From the NCBI GenBank assembly GCA_035620975.1, contig DASPFV010000036.1, positions 1 to 62,672 of the forward strand: 62,672 nucleotides of DNA. The letters run 5' to 3'. The notes under the pieces were generated by a model, which ran no database searches, had not been told where the DNA came from, and worked only from the letters and a program-made list of their open reading frames with translations. This stretch comes from DASPFV01 sp035620975. Its GTDB lineage: Bacteria; Acidobacteriota; Vicinamibacteria; Vicinamibacterales; 2-12-FULL-66-21. The position numbers were made by a program, and so were the translations under genes. This document shows positions 33,612 through 43,712 of the stretch, piece by piece. Position 1 is the first letter of the stretch, and the number at the start of each line of letters is the position of its first letter.

Positions 33612-36248
33612 TCATTCGCTGCGAAGCGCGACGGCTGGATCCACCCGGGTCGCGCGGCGGGCAGGCACGACGCTCGCCACCAGGCCGGCCGCCAGCAGGA
33701 TGAACGCGGCCGACGCGAACGCCAGGGGGTCGTGCGGGCGAAGTGTGTCGAGCAGGCCCGAGATCTGGGATGCGGCCGGCAGGGCGGCGGCCAGGCCGAT
33801 CGCCAAGCCCGTGCCGGTCAGCTCGAGCCCCTCGCGGACCACCAGCTGCAGGATGTCGCCTCGCGTCGCGCCCATGGCCTGCCGCACCCCCATCTCGCGC
33901 GTTCGACGGGCGACTCCGTACGAGAGCACCCCGTAGACCCCGATGGTGGCCAGCCCGAGGGCCAGGCCGCCGAACAGACCGACGAGCGTCGCGTTGACAC
34001 GCCGATTCGACACGGAGTCGGCGACCACCGCAGCCATGTCCCTGGTCTGGGCCGCCGGTATCTCGGGATCGATCGCCTGCAGCGCCCGGCGGAGCGCCGG
34101 CGCGAGGTCCAGGGGATCACCCGCGGTACGAACGACGAGCGTCATCGCGCGCGCCTGCACGCCAGCCGAGAAGTGCAGGAACTGCCCGTAGGGCAGGAAG
34201 ATCTCGGGGTGCGGCGCGCTCCCCAGGCCGCGGTGCCGGACGTCGCCGACAACGCCGGCAATCGTGCGCCACGGCTGCTCCGGACCCGTGGTGCTGGTCA
34301 GGCGGATCCGGCGGCCCACGGGATTTGCGCCCGGGAACAACGTGGCCGCGGTCTGCTGATTGACGAAGACCACGCGCGGCGCGGTGGCAGTATCCGACGG
34401 TGCCGGAAACCGCCCGTGCTGCAGCGGAATATGGAGCGCCTCGAAATAGCCTGGCGTCACGACGTACCAGTCCGCGGCGCCGGGATAGCGTCCGTCTGTC
34501 CTCGGCCGGCCCTCGATGTCGAAGCTCCAGTCGCCCGAGGCGACCGCCAGCGGCAGCCCGCTGCTCGCGCCCGCTCTCTCCACACCCGGCAGCGCCGCCA
34601 CACGTTCGATCAGCCGCTCGAAGAAGGACGTGATCTCGGCGAGACCCGGGTAGCTCGACTCGGGGAGCGATACACGCGCAGTGAGGACGCGGTCGGCATT
34701 CAACCCGGTCGGCACACGTGAGAGGCGGGCGAAGCTCCCGATGACCAGCGCGGCCGCGACGAGCAGCACCACAGCGATGGCGACCTGCGCTATCGCGAGG
34801 CCCCGCCGGATGCGCGCGCGGGTGCCGTCCGCGCCACGACCGCCTTTCAGCGACTCGCTCCCGCCCGTTCGCAGCGCCTGCAGCGCCGGGATCCCACCGC
34901 AGAACAGAGCCGTGGCGAGGGAAAGGATTGCCGTGAACACCAGGACCGGTCTGCCCAGCGAGGCCTCGCCGATACGCGGCAGCGTCGCGTCGCCGAGTCC
35001 ACTGAGCAGCTGCTGGCACCAGGCGGCAACGAGCAGGCCCACCGTGGCGCCGCAGAGCGCGAGCAGCGTGGACTCCGTCAGGAGCTGGCGCAGGAGGCGG
35101 AATCTCGCCGCGCCCAGCGCCGCGCGCACCGCCAGCTCCCGCCGGCGCGACTCGCCGCGCGCCAGCAGCAGGTTCGCCACGTTCGCGCCGGCCAGCAGCA
35201 GCACGAGCGCCGCGATCGTGCCGAGCGCAACGAGCACCGGCCGGGCATCCCCGAGCAAATCGTCGTCCAGCGGCCGCACCACGACGGCGAAGTTGCCCTG
35301 ATCGTGCTCGTCCGGGTACTGGCGCGCGAGCCGCGCAACGATGCCGGCCATCTCTGTCGAGGCAGACGTCACCGATGCGCCAGGGGCGAGCCGCCCGAAC
35401 GCGCGGAGATAGTGCCCGCCGCGGCGGGAACGCGGCGCGGCCCGATCGAGCGCCAGGGGCAACACCACGTCGGGGCCGGCCGACGAGCCGGGGGCGAGGG
35501 GGAGGGAACTCGAGGCCGCGAGCACACCGACCACCTCGTGCGCGACCCCATCGACCCGAATGGATCCCCCGATGGCCGACGGGTCGCCGCCGAGCCGGCG
35601 CCGCCAGAAGCCCTCGGTCAGGATCACCACCGGGCCAGCGCCCGGAACGTCGTCGCCAGGCTCGAAGCCGCGGCCGGCGAGCGGCAGCACACCGAGCACG
35701 TCGAACGCGTTCGCGGTCACGTATCCCGCCTGCACGCGTTCAGGCTCTCCGCCGGCGACGACGTTCACCGCGCCCGTGGACAGGGCCGCCAGGGCCATGC
35801 TGCGGGCCTGCTCGGCGTAATCGAGAAACTCCGGATCGGACAGCCGCGCCGCAGGACGGCCGTCCCAGCGGTTCCAGACGGCCACGAGGCGATCGGGTTG
35901 GCCGTATGGCAGGGGGCGCAGCAGCACGGCATGGACCGCGGCGAACATCGCGGCGTTCGCGCCAAGCCCCAGGGCGAGCGTGGTCACCGCCACGAGGGCG
36001 AATCCGGGCTGGCGCCGCATGCCGCGGAGGGCATATCGCGCGTCCTGCGCGAGCTGCGCCCCATGCTCGCGCGGACCGATCGCCAGCAGCCCACGCAGCG
36101 AGCGTCCCCAGATCGAGATCACGTCCATGCGGGTGCGGGCGTCGCGCCGCTCCTCGTGGAACACGCGCGTCATCTCGCTGCCGTAGTCCGCGCGGAAATC
36201 CTCGGGCAGCAGGCGCAGCAGGCGCCTGAACCACCGGTCGCCGCTCAC
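33612..36248 (-). CDS. ADOP-type (MacB/FtsX-like) ABC permease
   Basis: An 878-aa permease with the acidobacterial duplicated orphan permease layout: a cytosolic N-terminal helical domain (RLLRLLPEDFRADYGSEMTRVF, about 5-60), a first four-helix FtsX unit (QDARYALRGMRRQPGFALVAVTTLALGLGANAAMF at about 68-102), a large periplasmic MacB_PCD region, and a second unit ending VVPARRATRVDPAVALRSE. No ATPase gene is adjacent, hence 'orphan'. Such permeases are massively expanded in Acidobacteriota and probably act in efflux or surface functions with shared ATPases. Translation is coupled to its PadR gene by an ATGA overlap at 36245. Confidence 0.92.
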   Translation of the reverse strand: MSGDRWFRRLLRLLPEDFRADYGSEMTRVFHEERRDARTRMDVISIWGRSLRGLLAIGPREHGAQLAQDARYALRGMRRQPGFALVAVTTLALGLGANAAMFAAVHAVLLRPLPYGQPDRLVAVWNRWDGRPAARLSDPEFLDYAEQARSMALAALSTGAVNVVAGGEPERVQAGYVTANAFDVLGVLPLAGRGFEPGDDVPGAGPVVILTEGFWRRRLGGDPSAIGGSIRVDGVAHEVVGVLAASSSLPLAPGSSAGPDVVLPLALDRAAPRSRRGGHYLRAFGRLAPGASVTSASTEMAGIVARLARQYPDEHDQGNFAVVVRPLDDDLLGDARPVLVALGTIAALVLLLAGANVANLLLARGESRRRELAVRAALGAARFRLLRQLLTESTLLALCGATVGLLVAAWCQQLLSGLGDATLPRIGEASLGRPVLVFTAILSLATALFCGGIPALQALRTGGSESLKGGRGADGTRARIRRGLAIAQVAIAVVLLVAAALVIGSFARLSRVPTGLNADRVLTARVSLPESSYPGLAEITSFFERLIERVAALPGVERAGASSGLPLAVASGDWSFDIEGRPRTDGRYPGAADWYVVTPGYFEALHIPLQHGRFPAPSDTATAPRVVFVNQQTAATLFPGANPVGRRIRLTSTTGPEQPWRTIAGVVGDVRHRGLGSAPHPEIFLPYGQFLHFSAGVQARAMTLVVRTAGDPLDLAPALRRALQAIDPEIPAAQTRDMAAVVADSVSNRRVNATLVGLFGGLALGLATIGVYGVLSYGVARRTREMGVRQAMGATRGDILQLVVREGLELTGTGLAIGLAAALPAASQISGLLDTLRPHDPLAFASAAFILLAAGLVASVVPARRATRVDPAVALRSE

Positions 36249-36604
36249 GCGAGCTTCACCTTGGGAATGAGCTTCTTCGCGCGCGCCATGCCCAGGGCCG
36301 CGGCCATCCGCGAAGCCTCCGCGTGCGCAACCTTGCGCCCGTAGGGGGTGAGCCGGTAGTACCGGCGGCGCTCGTCGTCGAGGGCCGGATTCGGCCGCTC
36401 CGCCGTCTCGCCGATCACGCCCTCCTGCACGAAGCGGCGGATGATGGTGTAGAGCGTCGCGGGGCTGAGCGTGACCTCGCCCCCCGTGCGCCGCGCGACC
36501 TCCTTGAGGATGGCGTAGCCGTGCTTCTCCCCGTCGGCCAGGGCGATGAGGACCTGGAACATGCCCGGAGTCAGGGGGAGCAGCGACGCGGGGTCTCTTG
36601 ACAT
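36245..36604 (-). CDS. PadR-family regulator paired with ADOP
   Basis: A 119-aa winged-helix regulator: LTPGMFQVLIALADGEKHGYAILKEVARRTGGEVTLSPATLYTIIRRFVQEGVI is the PadR HTH and wing, with a short C-terminal dimerisation helix. It overlaps the ADOP start by 4 bp, so both are made from one mRNA. A perfect palindrome TATCATC-T-GATGATA overlaps its -10 element, which implies autorepression of the pair and release by an unknown ligand, likely a substrate of the permease. TATAGT lies 6 nt before the ATG: a leaderless start. Confidence 0.9.
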   Translation of the reverse strand: MSRDPASLLPLTPGMFQVLIALADGEKHGYAILKEVARRTGGEVTLSPATLYTIIRRFVQEGVIGETAERPNPALDDERRRYYRLTPYGRKVAHAEASRMAAALGMARAKKLIPKVKLA

Positions 36605-36610
36605 TGGATG

Positions 36611-36629
36611 ACTATATCATCTGATGATA
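36611..36629 (-). promoter_or_regulatory. -10 element overlapped by PadR operator
   Basis: Minus-strand TATAGT (36616-36611) lies 6 nt before the ATG at 36604. The 15-bp palindrome TATCATCTGATGATA (36615-36629; 7-bp arms, 1-nt centre) overlaps its upstream edge. A dimer bound there would block the polymerase. Confidence 0.7.
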
Positions 36630-36801
36630 GAGATCGTTGGTTCATGATTCAGGGTTCAAGGTGCACGGTTAAGCGCCTGGTCCGGCGGCTCCGGTTGGCG
36701 CGCATCCCTCCTGGCGGGCTCCTATCCAGGCGGGTTCCTGCCGCATGACTCGGGAGATACTTCAGCAGGCGCGTCAGTCGGCATCCGGGGAGAGTTATGC
36801 T

Positions 36802-39800
36802 GTGAACCCAGTGCACGTCATCGAATCCTCGAGCGCCACCCTCCGATTGTCCGCGGCCCGGGCCTTCGTCGAGCCGCACGTCGGCGTGCGCAGCGTCCTG
36901 ATGATCGGCGCATCACGCGGCGCGGTGGACGATCTGGCGCGCGAGGTGGCGCGGCGGCAGCCGGCGACGATGGGATTGCACCGGTTCGGGTTCGCGCAGC
37001 TCGCGGCACGACTGGCGGCTCCCGTGCTCGCGGCGAGGGGCATTGCGCCGGCGACGTGGCTCGGATCCGAGGCCGTGGCGGCCCGCGCGACGTTCGACGC
37101 CCAGCGGGGCGGCGAGCTGGGCTATTTCGGTCCCGTCGCGCCGACGCCGGGATTCCCCCGGGCGCTCGCGCGGACCATCCAGGAGCTTCGGCTGTCAGCC
37201 GTCGCGCCGTCACGGATCGGGAGCCTGCCGCTCGGAGGCCGGGATCTCGAGGCGCTGCTCGCCAGGTTCGAGCGGCTGTTTGCCGAAGCCGACGCCACCG
37301 ATCGCGCGGCGCTGTTCAGCGCCGCGGCCGAGGGCGCTGCGCTGCCCTCCCACGAGCTGGCGGGAGCGCCGCTGCTGCTCCTCGACGTGCCGCTGGACTC
37401 CGAAGTCGAATTCGCGTTCTGCGCGGCCGTTCTGCGCGCCGCGGGCAGCGCGCTCGTCACCGTGCCGTTCGGGGACGTGCCGGCGCTCGAACGGCTGCGG
37501 GAGCTGAACCTCGACGCGGAGGTGCTGGAGCCGAAGGGCGGCTCCGACCTCGACGCGCTCCGGCGTTACCTCTTTGCCGGCAGCCGGCCGCCCGATCGAC
37601 GGCTGGCCGGCGATGTACGACTCTTTTCGGCGCCGGGCGAAGGGCGTGAGTGCGTGGAGATCCTCCGGCGCGTGCTGGAGGAAGCTGCGCGTGGCGTGCC
37701 GTTCGACGAGATGGCGGTGCTCCTGCGTTCGCCACAGCAGTATCTCGGCCTGCTCGAGCACGCGTTCAGGCGCGCCGGCGTGGCGGCGTGGTTCGACCGC
37801 GGGATCCGCCGCCCGCATCCGGCCGGGCGCGCCTTCCTCGCGATCCTGCGCTGTGCCGTCGAGAAGCTCTCCGCGCGGCGGTTTGCCGAATATCTCTCCC
37901 TCGCGCAGGTTCCTCAGCTCGATGCTGACGCCGAGCGCGTTCCTCCGTTCGTGCCGTCGATCGACGATGCCTTCGGGCCCGTCGCGGAGGCGGCTGCTGC
38001 CGTGCGGGACGCCGAGCCCCTGCCGCCGGAGGAGGGATCCGGGAGCGCGTCCCTGCCCGAACCGGACCCCGACGGCGTGGCCGTCGTGGACGGCTCTCTG
38101 CGCGCCCCCTGGAAATGGGAGACGCTCATCGTCGAATCGTCCGTGATCGGCGGCGGCGCCGCGCGATGGCACCGGCGGCTCGACGGCCTGGCGAGGGAAT
38201 ATCGCCTGAAGCTGCGGGAGGAGCGGCGGGAGGACCCGGATTCGCCGACCGTGCAGCGGCTCCAGCGCGATCTGCGGAACCTCGCCCATCTGCGCGCGTT
38301 CGCGCTGCCGATCGTCGACCGACTGGCCTCCTGGCCGGCGGCCGCCACGTGGGGCGAGTGGCTCGAGCGGTTCCGGGCGCTCGCGCCCGTCGTGCTGCGG
38401 CGGCCCGACGGCGTGCAGCGGATTCTCGCCGAGCTGGAGCCGATGAGCGAGATCGGCCCGGTCACGCTGGAGGAAGCGGCCGACGTCCTCGCCGACCGCC
38501 TGCTCACGCTCCAGCCCGAGCCGCCGCGGTCGCGGCACGGGGCCGTCTTCGTCGGCAGCCCGCATCAGGCGCGCGGTCGGACGTTCCGCGTCGTCTTCGT
38601 GCCCGGACTCGCCGAGCGGATGTTCCCGCAGAAGCTGCGCGAGGATCCGCTGCTGCCCGACGAGGAGCTGCGGGAGCCCATCGACGCGGGCCTCGCGACG
38701 CAGGACGGGCGCGCCCGGAACGAGCGGCTGCTCCTGCGGCTCGCCGTGGGCGCCGCCACCGAGCGGCTGTGGCTCTCGTACCCCCGCCTCGAGATTACGG
38801 AGTCGAGGCCGCGGGTCCCCTCCTTCTACGTACTCGACGTGATGCGCGCGATGACCGGCCGCATCCCGGATCACGAGCAGCTGCAGCAGGCGGCGGCCGA
38901 CGAGGGCGATACGAGCCTCGCGTGGCCCGCGCCGGCCGATCCCGGGCGCGCGATCGACGACCTCGAGCACGATCTCGCGGTGCTGCGGTCGCTGATGGCC
39001 GTGGAGCCGAGGGCGTCGGTTCGTGGCCATGCCAACTACATGCTGCGGCTCAACGAGAACCTGCGGCGATCCGTGTCGGCTCGCTGGGCGCGGGGGCGCT
39101 CGGCCTGGATGCCGCACGACGGCCTCGTCCGCGTCACCGGCGCGACGAAGCCGGCACTCGACGAGCAGCGCCTGACCGCGCGCCCCTATTCGCTGTCGGC
39201 GCTGCAGCGGTTCTCGAGCTGCCCCTACCAGTTCCTCCTCTCGGCCATTTACCGGCTGGAGCCGAGCCGGGAGCCGGAGCCGCTGCAGCGCCTCGACCCC
39301 TTGACGCGCGGCGCGATCTTCCATGAGATCCAGGCGCGGCTGTTCCGGCGGCTGCGAGACCTCGGGGCGCTGCCGGTCACGAATGACACCGTGGGCACCG
39401 CGCTGGATGTCCTGGACGCCGTCATGCGTGACGTCGAGGCGCGGCAGTACGAGGACCTCGCCCCCGCCATCGATCGCGTCTGGCGTGACGAGATGGGGAG
39501 CATCGCCCGGGACCTCCGCGTCTGGGTGCGCCGCCTCCCGGAGTTCCAGGACTGGGAACCCGCGTTTTTCGAGCTGAGCTTCGGGCTGCAGCGCGACGAG
39601 GACCACGACGCGCGAAGCGTCGCGGATCCCGTGATCGTCGGCGACCGCTTCAGGCTGCGTGGATCCGTGGACCTCGTCGAGCGGGCGAACGATCGTGCCG
39701 TCCTGCGAGTGACCGATCACAAGACGGGGAAGAACCGGACGACCGATCGCACGGTCATCGGCGGCGGCGGCATCCTGCAGCCCGTGCTCTACAGCCTCGC

Positions 39801-40098
39801 CGTCGAGCAGGTGCTCGGGTTGCCGGTCGCGTACGGAAGGCTCTTCTACTGCACGGCGGCGGGCGGCTTCACGGATCACGCCATCGCCATCAACGACACG
39901 AACCGGCGTTCAGGTCTGGAAGCGCTCGAGATCGTGGATCGCGCGATCGAGCTCGGATTCCTGCCGCCGGCGCCATCCAGGGGAGCGTGCGGGTGGTGCG
40001 ACTTCAGGCCGGTGTGCGGTCCGCACGAGGAGCAGCGGGTGTCCCGCAAAGCGGCGGAACGGCTGGCCGACCTCGAGGCCCTGCGGAGCCGGCCGTGA
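36802..40098 (+). CDS. addB: AddB-like nuclease/inactive helicase subunit
   Basis: A 1098-aa protein, the family's usual length. The N-terminal helicase-like half has a degenerate Walker A (MIGASRGAVDD), as in RexB-type subunits. The C-terminal PD-(D/E)XK nuclease has RVTDHKTGK near residue 970. The iron-sulfur staple is complete: C807 in FSSCPYQF, and C1063, C1066, C1072 in GACGWCDFRPVCG (C-X2-C-X5-C), a hallmark of AddB. With AddA it resects double-strand breaks for recombination. The GTG at 36802 starts the conserved sequence; the frame is open to 36745. AddA follows by a GTGA overlap. Confidence 0.9.
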   Translation: MNPVHVIESSSATLRLSAARAFVEPHVGVRSVLMIGASRGAVDDLAREVARRQPATMGLHRFGFAQLAARLAAPVLAARGIAPATWLGSEAVAARATFDAQRGGELGYFGPVAPTPGFPRALARTIQELRLSAVAPSRIGSLPLGGRDLEALLARFERLFAEADATDRAALFSAAAEGAALPSHELAGAPLLLLDVPLDSEVEFAFCAAVLRAAGSALVTVPFGDVPALERLRELNLDAEVLEPKGGSDLDALRRYLFAGSRPPDRRLAGDVRLFSAPGEGRECVEILRRVLEEAARGVPFDEMAVLLRSPQQYLGLLEHAFRRAGVAAWFDRGIRRPHPAGRAFLAILRCAVEKLSARRFAEYLSLAQVPQLDADAERVPPFVPSIDDAFGPVAEAAAAVRDAEPLPPEEGSGSASLPEPDPDGVAVVDGSLRAPWKWETLIVESSVIGGGAARWHRRLDGLAREYRLKLREERREDPDSPTVQRLQRDLRNLAHLRAFALPIVDRLASWPAAATWGEWLERFRALAPVVLRRPDGVQRILAELEPMSEIGPVTLEEAADVLADRLLTLQPEPPRSRHGAVFVGSPHQARGRTFRVVFVPGLAERMFPQKLREDPLLPDEELREPIDAGLATQDGRARNERLLLRLAVGAATERLWLSYPRLEITESRPRVPSFYVLDVMRAMTGRIPDHEQLQQAAADEGDTSLAWPAPADPGRAIDDLEHDLAVLRSLMAVEPRASVRGHANYMLRLNENLRRSVSARWARGRSAWMPHDGLVRVTGATKPALDEQRLTARPYSLSALQRFSSCPYQFLLSAIYRLEPSREPEPLQRLDPLTRGAIFHEIQARLFRRLRDLGALPVTNDTVGTALDVLDAVMRDVEARQYEDLAPAIDRVWRDEMGSIARDLRVWVRRLPEFQDWEPAFFELSFGLQRDEDHDARSVADPVIVGDRFRLRGSVDLVERANDRAVLRVTDHKTGKNRTTDRTVIGGGGILQPVLYSLAVEQVLGLPVAYGRLFYCTAAGGFTDHAIAINDTNRRSGLEALEIVDRAIELGFLPPAPSRGACGWCDFRPVCGPHEEQRVSRKAAERLADLEALRSRP

Positions 40099-43000
40099 CC
40101 GCTTTCGCCGATCAGCCCGACCGCGACGCCATCGCCGGCGACCTCGAGTCGACCCTCGTCGTCGAGGCCGCCGCCGGCACCGGGAAGACGACGGCCCTGG
40201 TCGGGCGGATCCTCCGCATGCTGGCCAGCGGCAGGGCCGCGATCGACAAGATCGTCGCGGTGACGTTCACGGAGAAAGCCGCCGGCGAGTTGAAGCTCCG
40301 GTTGCGCGAGGCGCTCGAGCGGGAGCGGGCGGCCGCGGCAGACGACCTGACGCGCAGTCGACTCGACGTGGCCCTGATGGGCCTCGAGGAGACGCACGTC
40401 GGGACGATTCACGGCTTCTGCGCCGATCTGCTCCGCGAGCGCCCGGTCGAGGCCGGCGTCGATCCGCTCTTCGCGGTGCTCACGGAAGGCCAGGCCGAGC
40501 GGCTCTTCGGGGAGAGCTTCTCGAGCTGGCTGCAGGCGCAGCTCGAGAATCCTCCGGACGGACTGCGTCGCGCTCTCCGCCGCTCGACGGGATTCGCGTT
40601 TGCGAGGCCGGGGGCGCCGTCGTTCGACGAGGGGCCGATCGACCGGCTGCGCGCAGCCGCCTGGGAGCTGGCCGACTGGCGCGACTTCAGGGGCGCCTGG
40701 GAGCGCCCGACGTTCGACCGGGAGGGAGCCATCGACGAGCTGGTTCGCGAGCTCCAGGCATTCGAGACGCTCTCCTCGACGCCGTCCTACGCACGCGACC
40801 CGCTGTATGTCGACACGGCTTCCGCTCGCCACCTGAGCCAGGAGATCGCGCTGCAACGGTCGATCGGCACGATCGACTACGACGGTTGGGAGGCGCGGCT
40901 CGTGGATCTGTCGCGGACCAGATCGTTCGCCCGCGCGCGGCCGGGCCGCGGCGCGGGGTATCGCAGGGGCGTGACCCGTGCCGCCGTCACGACCGCGCTC
41001 GAACAGCTCCGCGGGAATCTCGATCGGTTCCGGATGGACGCGGATGCCGACCTCGCCGCGCTGCTGCAGGGGGAGCTCGCCGGCGCCGTCGACCGGTACG
41101 AGGAGGCGAAGCGCCGGGCGGGCGCGCTCGATTTCCTCGACCTGCTCCTCGCTGCGCGGAATCTCGTGAGGGATCACGAATCGGTCCGCCGCGGGTTCAG
41201 CAGCCGCTTCCGGCACATCTTCGTGGACGAATTCCAGGACACCGATCCGCTGCAGGCCGAGATCCTGCTGCTGCTGGCCTCGGCCGACCTGTCCCTCGGT
41301 GACTGGCGGACTGTCACCCCCGAGCCTGGACGGCTGTTCGTGGTCGGCGACCCCAAACAGTCGATCTACCGCTTCCGCCGGGCGGACGTCGGCGTGTACC
41401 TGGACGTCTGCCGAAGGCTCGAACGCGCCGGGGCACGGCGGGTCACGCTGACGACGAGCTTCCGGAGCGTACCGGAAATCCAGGCATGCGTGAACGCGGC
41501 GTTCGCCCCGCTGATGACCGGCGACGAAGCCACGCTGCAGGCCGGCTACGTGGCGCTCTCACCGTACAGGCCCGCCATACCGGACCAGCCGGCCCTCGTC
41601 GTCCTGCCTGTTCCAGAGCCGTACGGCCAGCGCAACGTCTCGATGATCGCGATCGAGAAATCGCTCCCGGATGCCGTCGGAGCGTTCGTGGAATGGCTGG
41701 TGACGAAGAGCGGCTGGCGCGTCTCCGGACGTGGCGAGGCGCCGCCCGTGCCCGTCCAGTCGCGGCACGTGTGCATCCTGTTCCGCCGCTTCATGAGCTT
41801 CGGCCAGGACATGACGGCGCCGTACGTGCGCGCGCTCGAGGCGCGGGCGGTAGGCCACGTGCTCGTCGGCGGCCGGAGCTTCCACGAGCGCGAGGAGGTG
41901 GAGGCGCTCCGCGCCGCGCTGGCGGCGATCGAGTGGCCGGACGACCAGCTCTCGGTGTTCGCCACGCTGCGCGGCCCGCTGTTCGCGATCGGGGACGAGG
42001 AGCTGCTCGAGTGGCGGCACCGGTTCCGACGCCCGTTCCACCCCTTCCGCGTGCCGGCGGATCTCGGGGATGCGACGCACCTGCGGCCGATTGCCGACGC
42101 CCTCGATCTGCTGCGGACGCTTCACCGGCGCCGCAACTACGTTCCCATCGCGCAGACGGTGCAGGCGCTGCTCGACGCCACCCGCGCGCACGTCGGCTTC
42201 GTGCTGCGGAGCGGCGGCGAACAGTCGCTCGCCAACGTGCTGCACGTGCTGGAGCTCTCGCGGCAGTACGAGATTGGAGGCGGCCTCTCGTTCCGCGGGT
42301 TCGTCGACGAGCTGCGGACCGCGGCCGAGCGCGCGCAGGCCGGCGAGGCGCCAATCCTCGAGGAAGGCAGCGATGGCGTGCGGCTGATGACCGTGCACAA
42401 GGCGAAGGGCCTGGAATTCCCGGTCGTGATCCTCGCGGACCTCACCTGCAAACTGAACCGGCTCGAACCGGGACGCTGGATCGATCCCGAGCGCGGCGTG
42501 TGCGCGCTGAAGATCGCGGGACTCTCGCCGCGCGACCTCCTGCTGCACGGAGGGGACGAGCTGGCGCGCGAGCAGGCCGAGGCCGTCCGGCTCGCGTACG
42601 TCGCGGCCACCCGCGCCCGCGACGTGCTCGTCGTCCCCGCCGTCGGCGACGGCCCGTTCGAGGGGGGATGGCTCGATCCTCTGATGCCAGCGATCTATCC
42701 CCGCGAGGAAGACCGGCGGAATGCTTCGCGCGCACCGGGATGCCCCGCGTTTCCGACGAAGGACTCGGTCCTCACGCGCCCCGACGCCGAGCCCGCGCGC
42801 TCGAACACCGTGGCCCCTGGCGCGTACCGGCTCGAGGCTCCAGTCGGAGATCAGGGCGAGCCCAGCCAGGACTCCGGCTCACGGCGCCCCGCACGCCGCC
42901 GCCCGGAGGCGCGCGGTAGCTACACCGCCGTGTGGTGGGACCCGCGCACGCTCGCGCTGGGCGCGGACTCCGGTTTCGGGCTGCGCCGCGACGATCTCAT

Positions 43001-43670
43001 CGTGAAGGACGGCAGCATGTTCGCCGTCGAGGATCGCCTGGCGCAGTACGAACGCTGGAAGAGCCTGCGGGCCGAGACGCTCGCGCGGGGATCCACGCCG
43101 TCCATCCGGTTCGAGACGGTGACCGCCTGGGCCGGTGCAGGCCGGCATGACGACGCCCCGCGCCTGCTTGAGCTGGCCGACCCAGCCCCCGCCGTGGACG
43201 TTCGTCAGGTGGGGACCACGGCGGGACGTCCCTTCGGGCCGAGGTTCGGCACGCTCGTGCACGCCGTCCTGGCCACGGCGGCGCTCGATGCGAACGCCGC
43301 CACGCTTGCCGCAATCACCCACACCCAGGCACGGATCCTCGGAGCGCCGCCCGAAGAGCGGGATGCCGCATCGGCTGCGGCGGCAGCCGTGCTGGCCGAC
43401 CCTCTCCTCGAGCGTGCGCGCGCCGCGCAGGCGGAGGGCCGGTGCTTCCGGGAACTGCCCGTGACCTGGCTGGCGGGAGACGGCACGCTCCTCGAAGGCA
43501 CCGTCGACCTCGCGTTCGAGGAGACCGGCGGCATGACCGTGCTCGACTTCAAGACCGACCGCGAGCTGGAGGCCGATCTCGACCGGTACCGGCGTCAGCT
43601 GACCATCTACTGCCGCGCGCTCGGTGCGGTCCGCGGTGTGCCGGCGAGAGGGATTCTGCTGCGGGTGTGA
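40095..43670 (+). CDS. addA: AddA-like UvrD/REP helicase-nuclease
   Basis: A 1191-aa SF1A helicase with a C-terminal nuclease. Motifs in order: Walker A EAAAGTGKTTAL (about 24-35), VAVTFTEKAAGELK, GTIHGFCADLLR, FVDEFQDTDPLQ (Walker B), VVGDPKQSIYRFRRAD, VRLMTVHKAKGLEFPVVILADLT, AYVAATRARDVLVV, and nuclease TVLDFKTDRELEADLDRYRRQL near 1150. It is the motor of the AddAB complex. GTG at 40095 overlaps the addB stop; upstream residues in the frame are read from addB and are excluded. It converges on the MacB-like permease gene with 42 bp between stops. Confidence 0.92.
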   Translation: MTAFADQPDRDAIAGDLESTLVVEAAAGTGKTTALVGRILRMLASGRAAIDKIVAVTFTEKAAGELKLRLREALERERAAAADDLTRSRLDVALMGLEETHVGTIHGFCADLLRERPVEAGVDPLFAVLTEGQAERLFGESFSSWLQAQLENPPDGLRRALRRSTGFAFARPGAPSFDEGPIDRLRAAAWELADWRDFRGAWERPTFDREGAIDELVRELQAFETLSSTPSYARDPLYVDTASARHLSQEIALQRSIGTIDYDGWEARLVDLSRTRSFARARPGRGAGYRRGVTRAAVTTALEQLRGNLDRFRMDADADLAALLQGELAGAVDRYEEAKRRAGALDFLDLLLAARNLVRDHESVRRGFSSRFRHIFVDEFQDTDPLQAEILLLLASADLSLGDWRTVTPEPGRLFVVGDPKQSIYRFRRADVGVYLDVCRRLERAGARRVTLTTSFRSVPEIQACVNAAFAPLMTGDEATLQAGYVALSPYRPAIPDQPALVVLPVPEPYGQRNVSMIAIEKSLPDAVGAFVEWLVTKSGWRVSGRGEAPPVPVQSRHVCILFRRFMSFGQDMTAPYVRALEARAVGHVLVGGRSFHEREEVEALRAALAAIEWPDDQLSVFATLRGPLFAIGDEELLEWRHRFRRPFHPFRVPADLGDATHLRPIADALDLLRTLHRRRNYVPIAQTVQALLDATRAHVGFVLRSGGEQSLANVLHVLELSRQYEIGGGLSFRGFVDELRTAAERAQAGEAPILEEGSDGVRLMTVHKAKGLEFPVVILADLTCKLNRLEPGRWIDPERGVCALKIAGLSPRDLLLHGGDELAREQAEAVRLAYVAATRARDVLVVPAVGDGPFEGGWLDPLMPAIYPREEDRRNASRAPGCPAFPTKDSVLTRPDAEPARSNTVAPGAYRLEAPVGDQGEPSQDSGSRRPARRRPEARGSYTAVWWDPRTLALGADSGFGLRRDDLIVKDGSMFAVEDRLAQYERWKSLRAETLARGSTPSIRFETVTAWAGAGRHDDAPRLLELADPAPAVDVRQVGTTAGRPFGPRFGTLVHAVLATAALDANAATLAAITHTQARILGAPPEERDAASAAAAAVLADPLLERARAAQAEGRCFRELPVTWLAGDGTLLEGTVDLAFEETGGMTVLDFKTDRELEADLDRYRRQLTIYCRALGAVRGVPARGILLRV

Positions 43671-43712
43671 TTCGCGCGCGGTCGTCCGCCCCGCGTCTGA
43701 CGTCCGGAAAAC

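Noticed and set aside
37210..39879. 889-aa open frame antisense to addB
   Set aside because: Composition is that of a shadow frame; addB on the other strand has the complete nuclease and Fe-S motifs.
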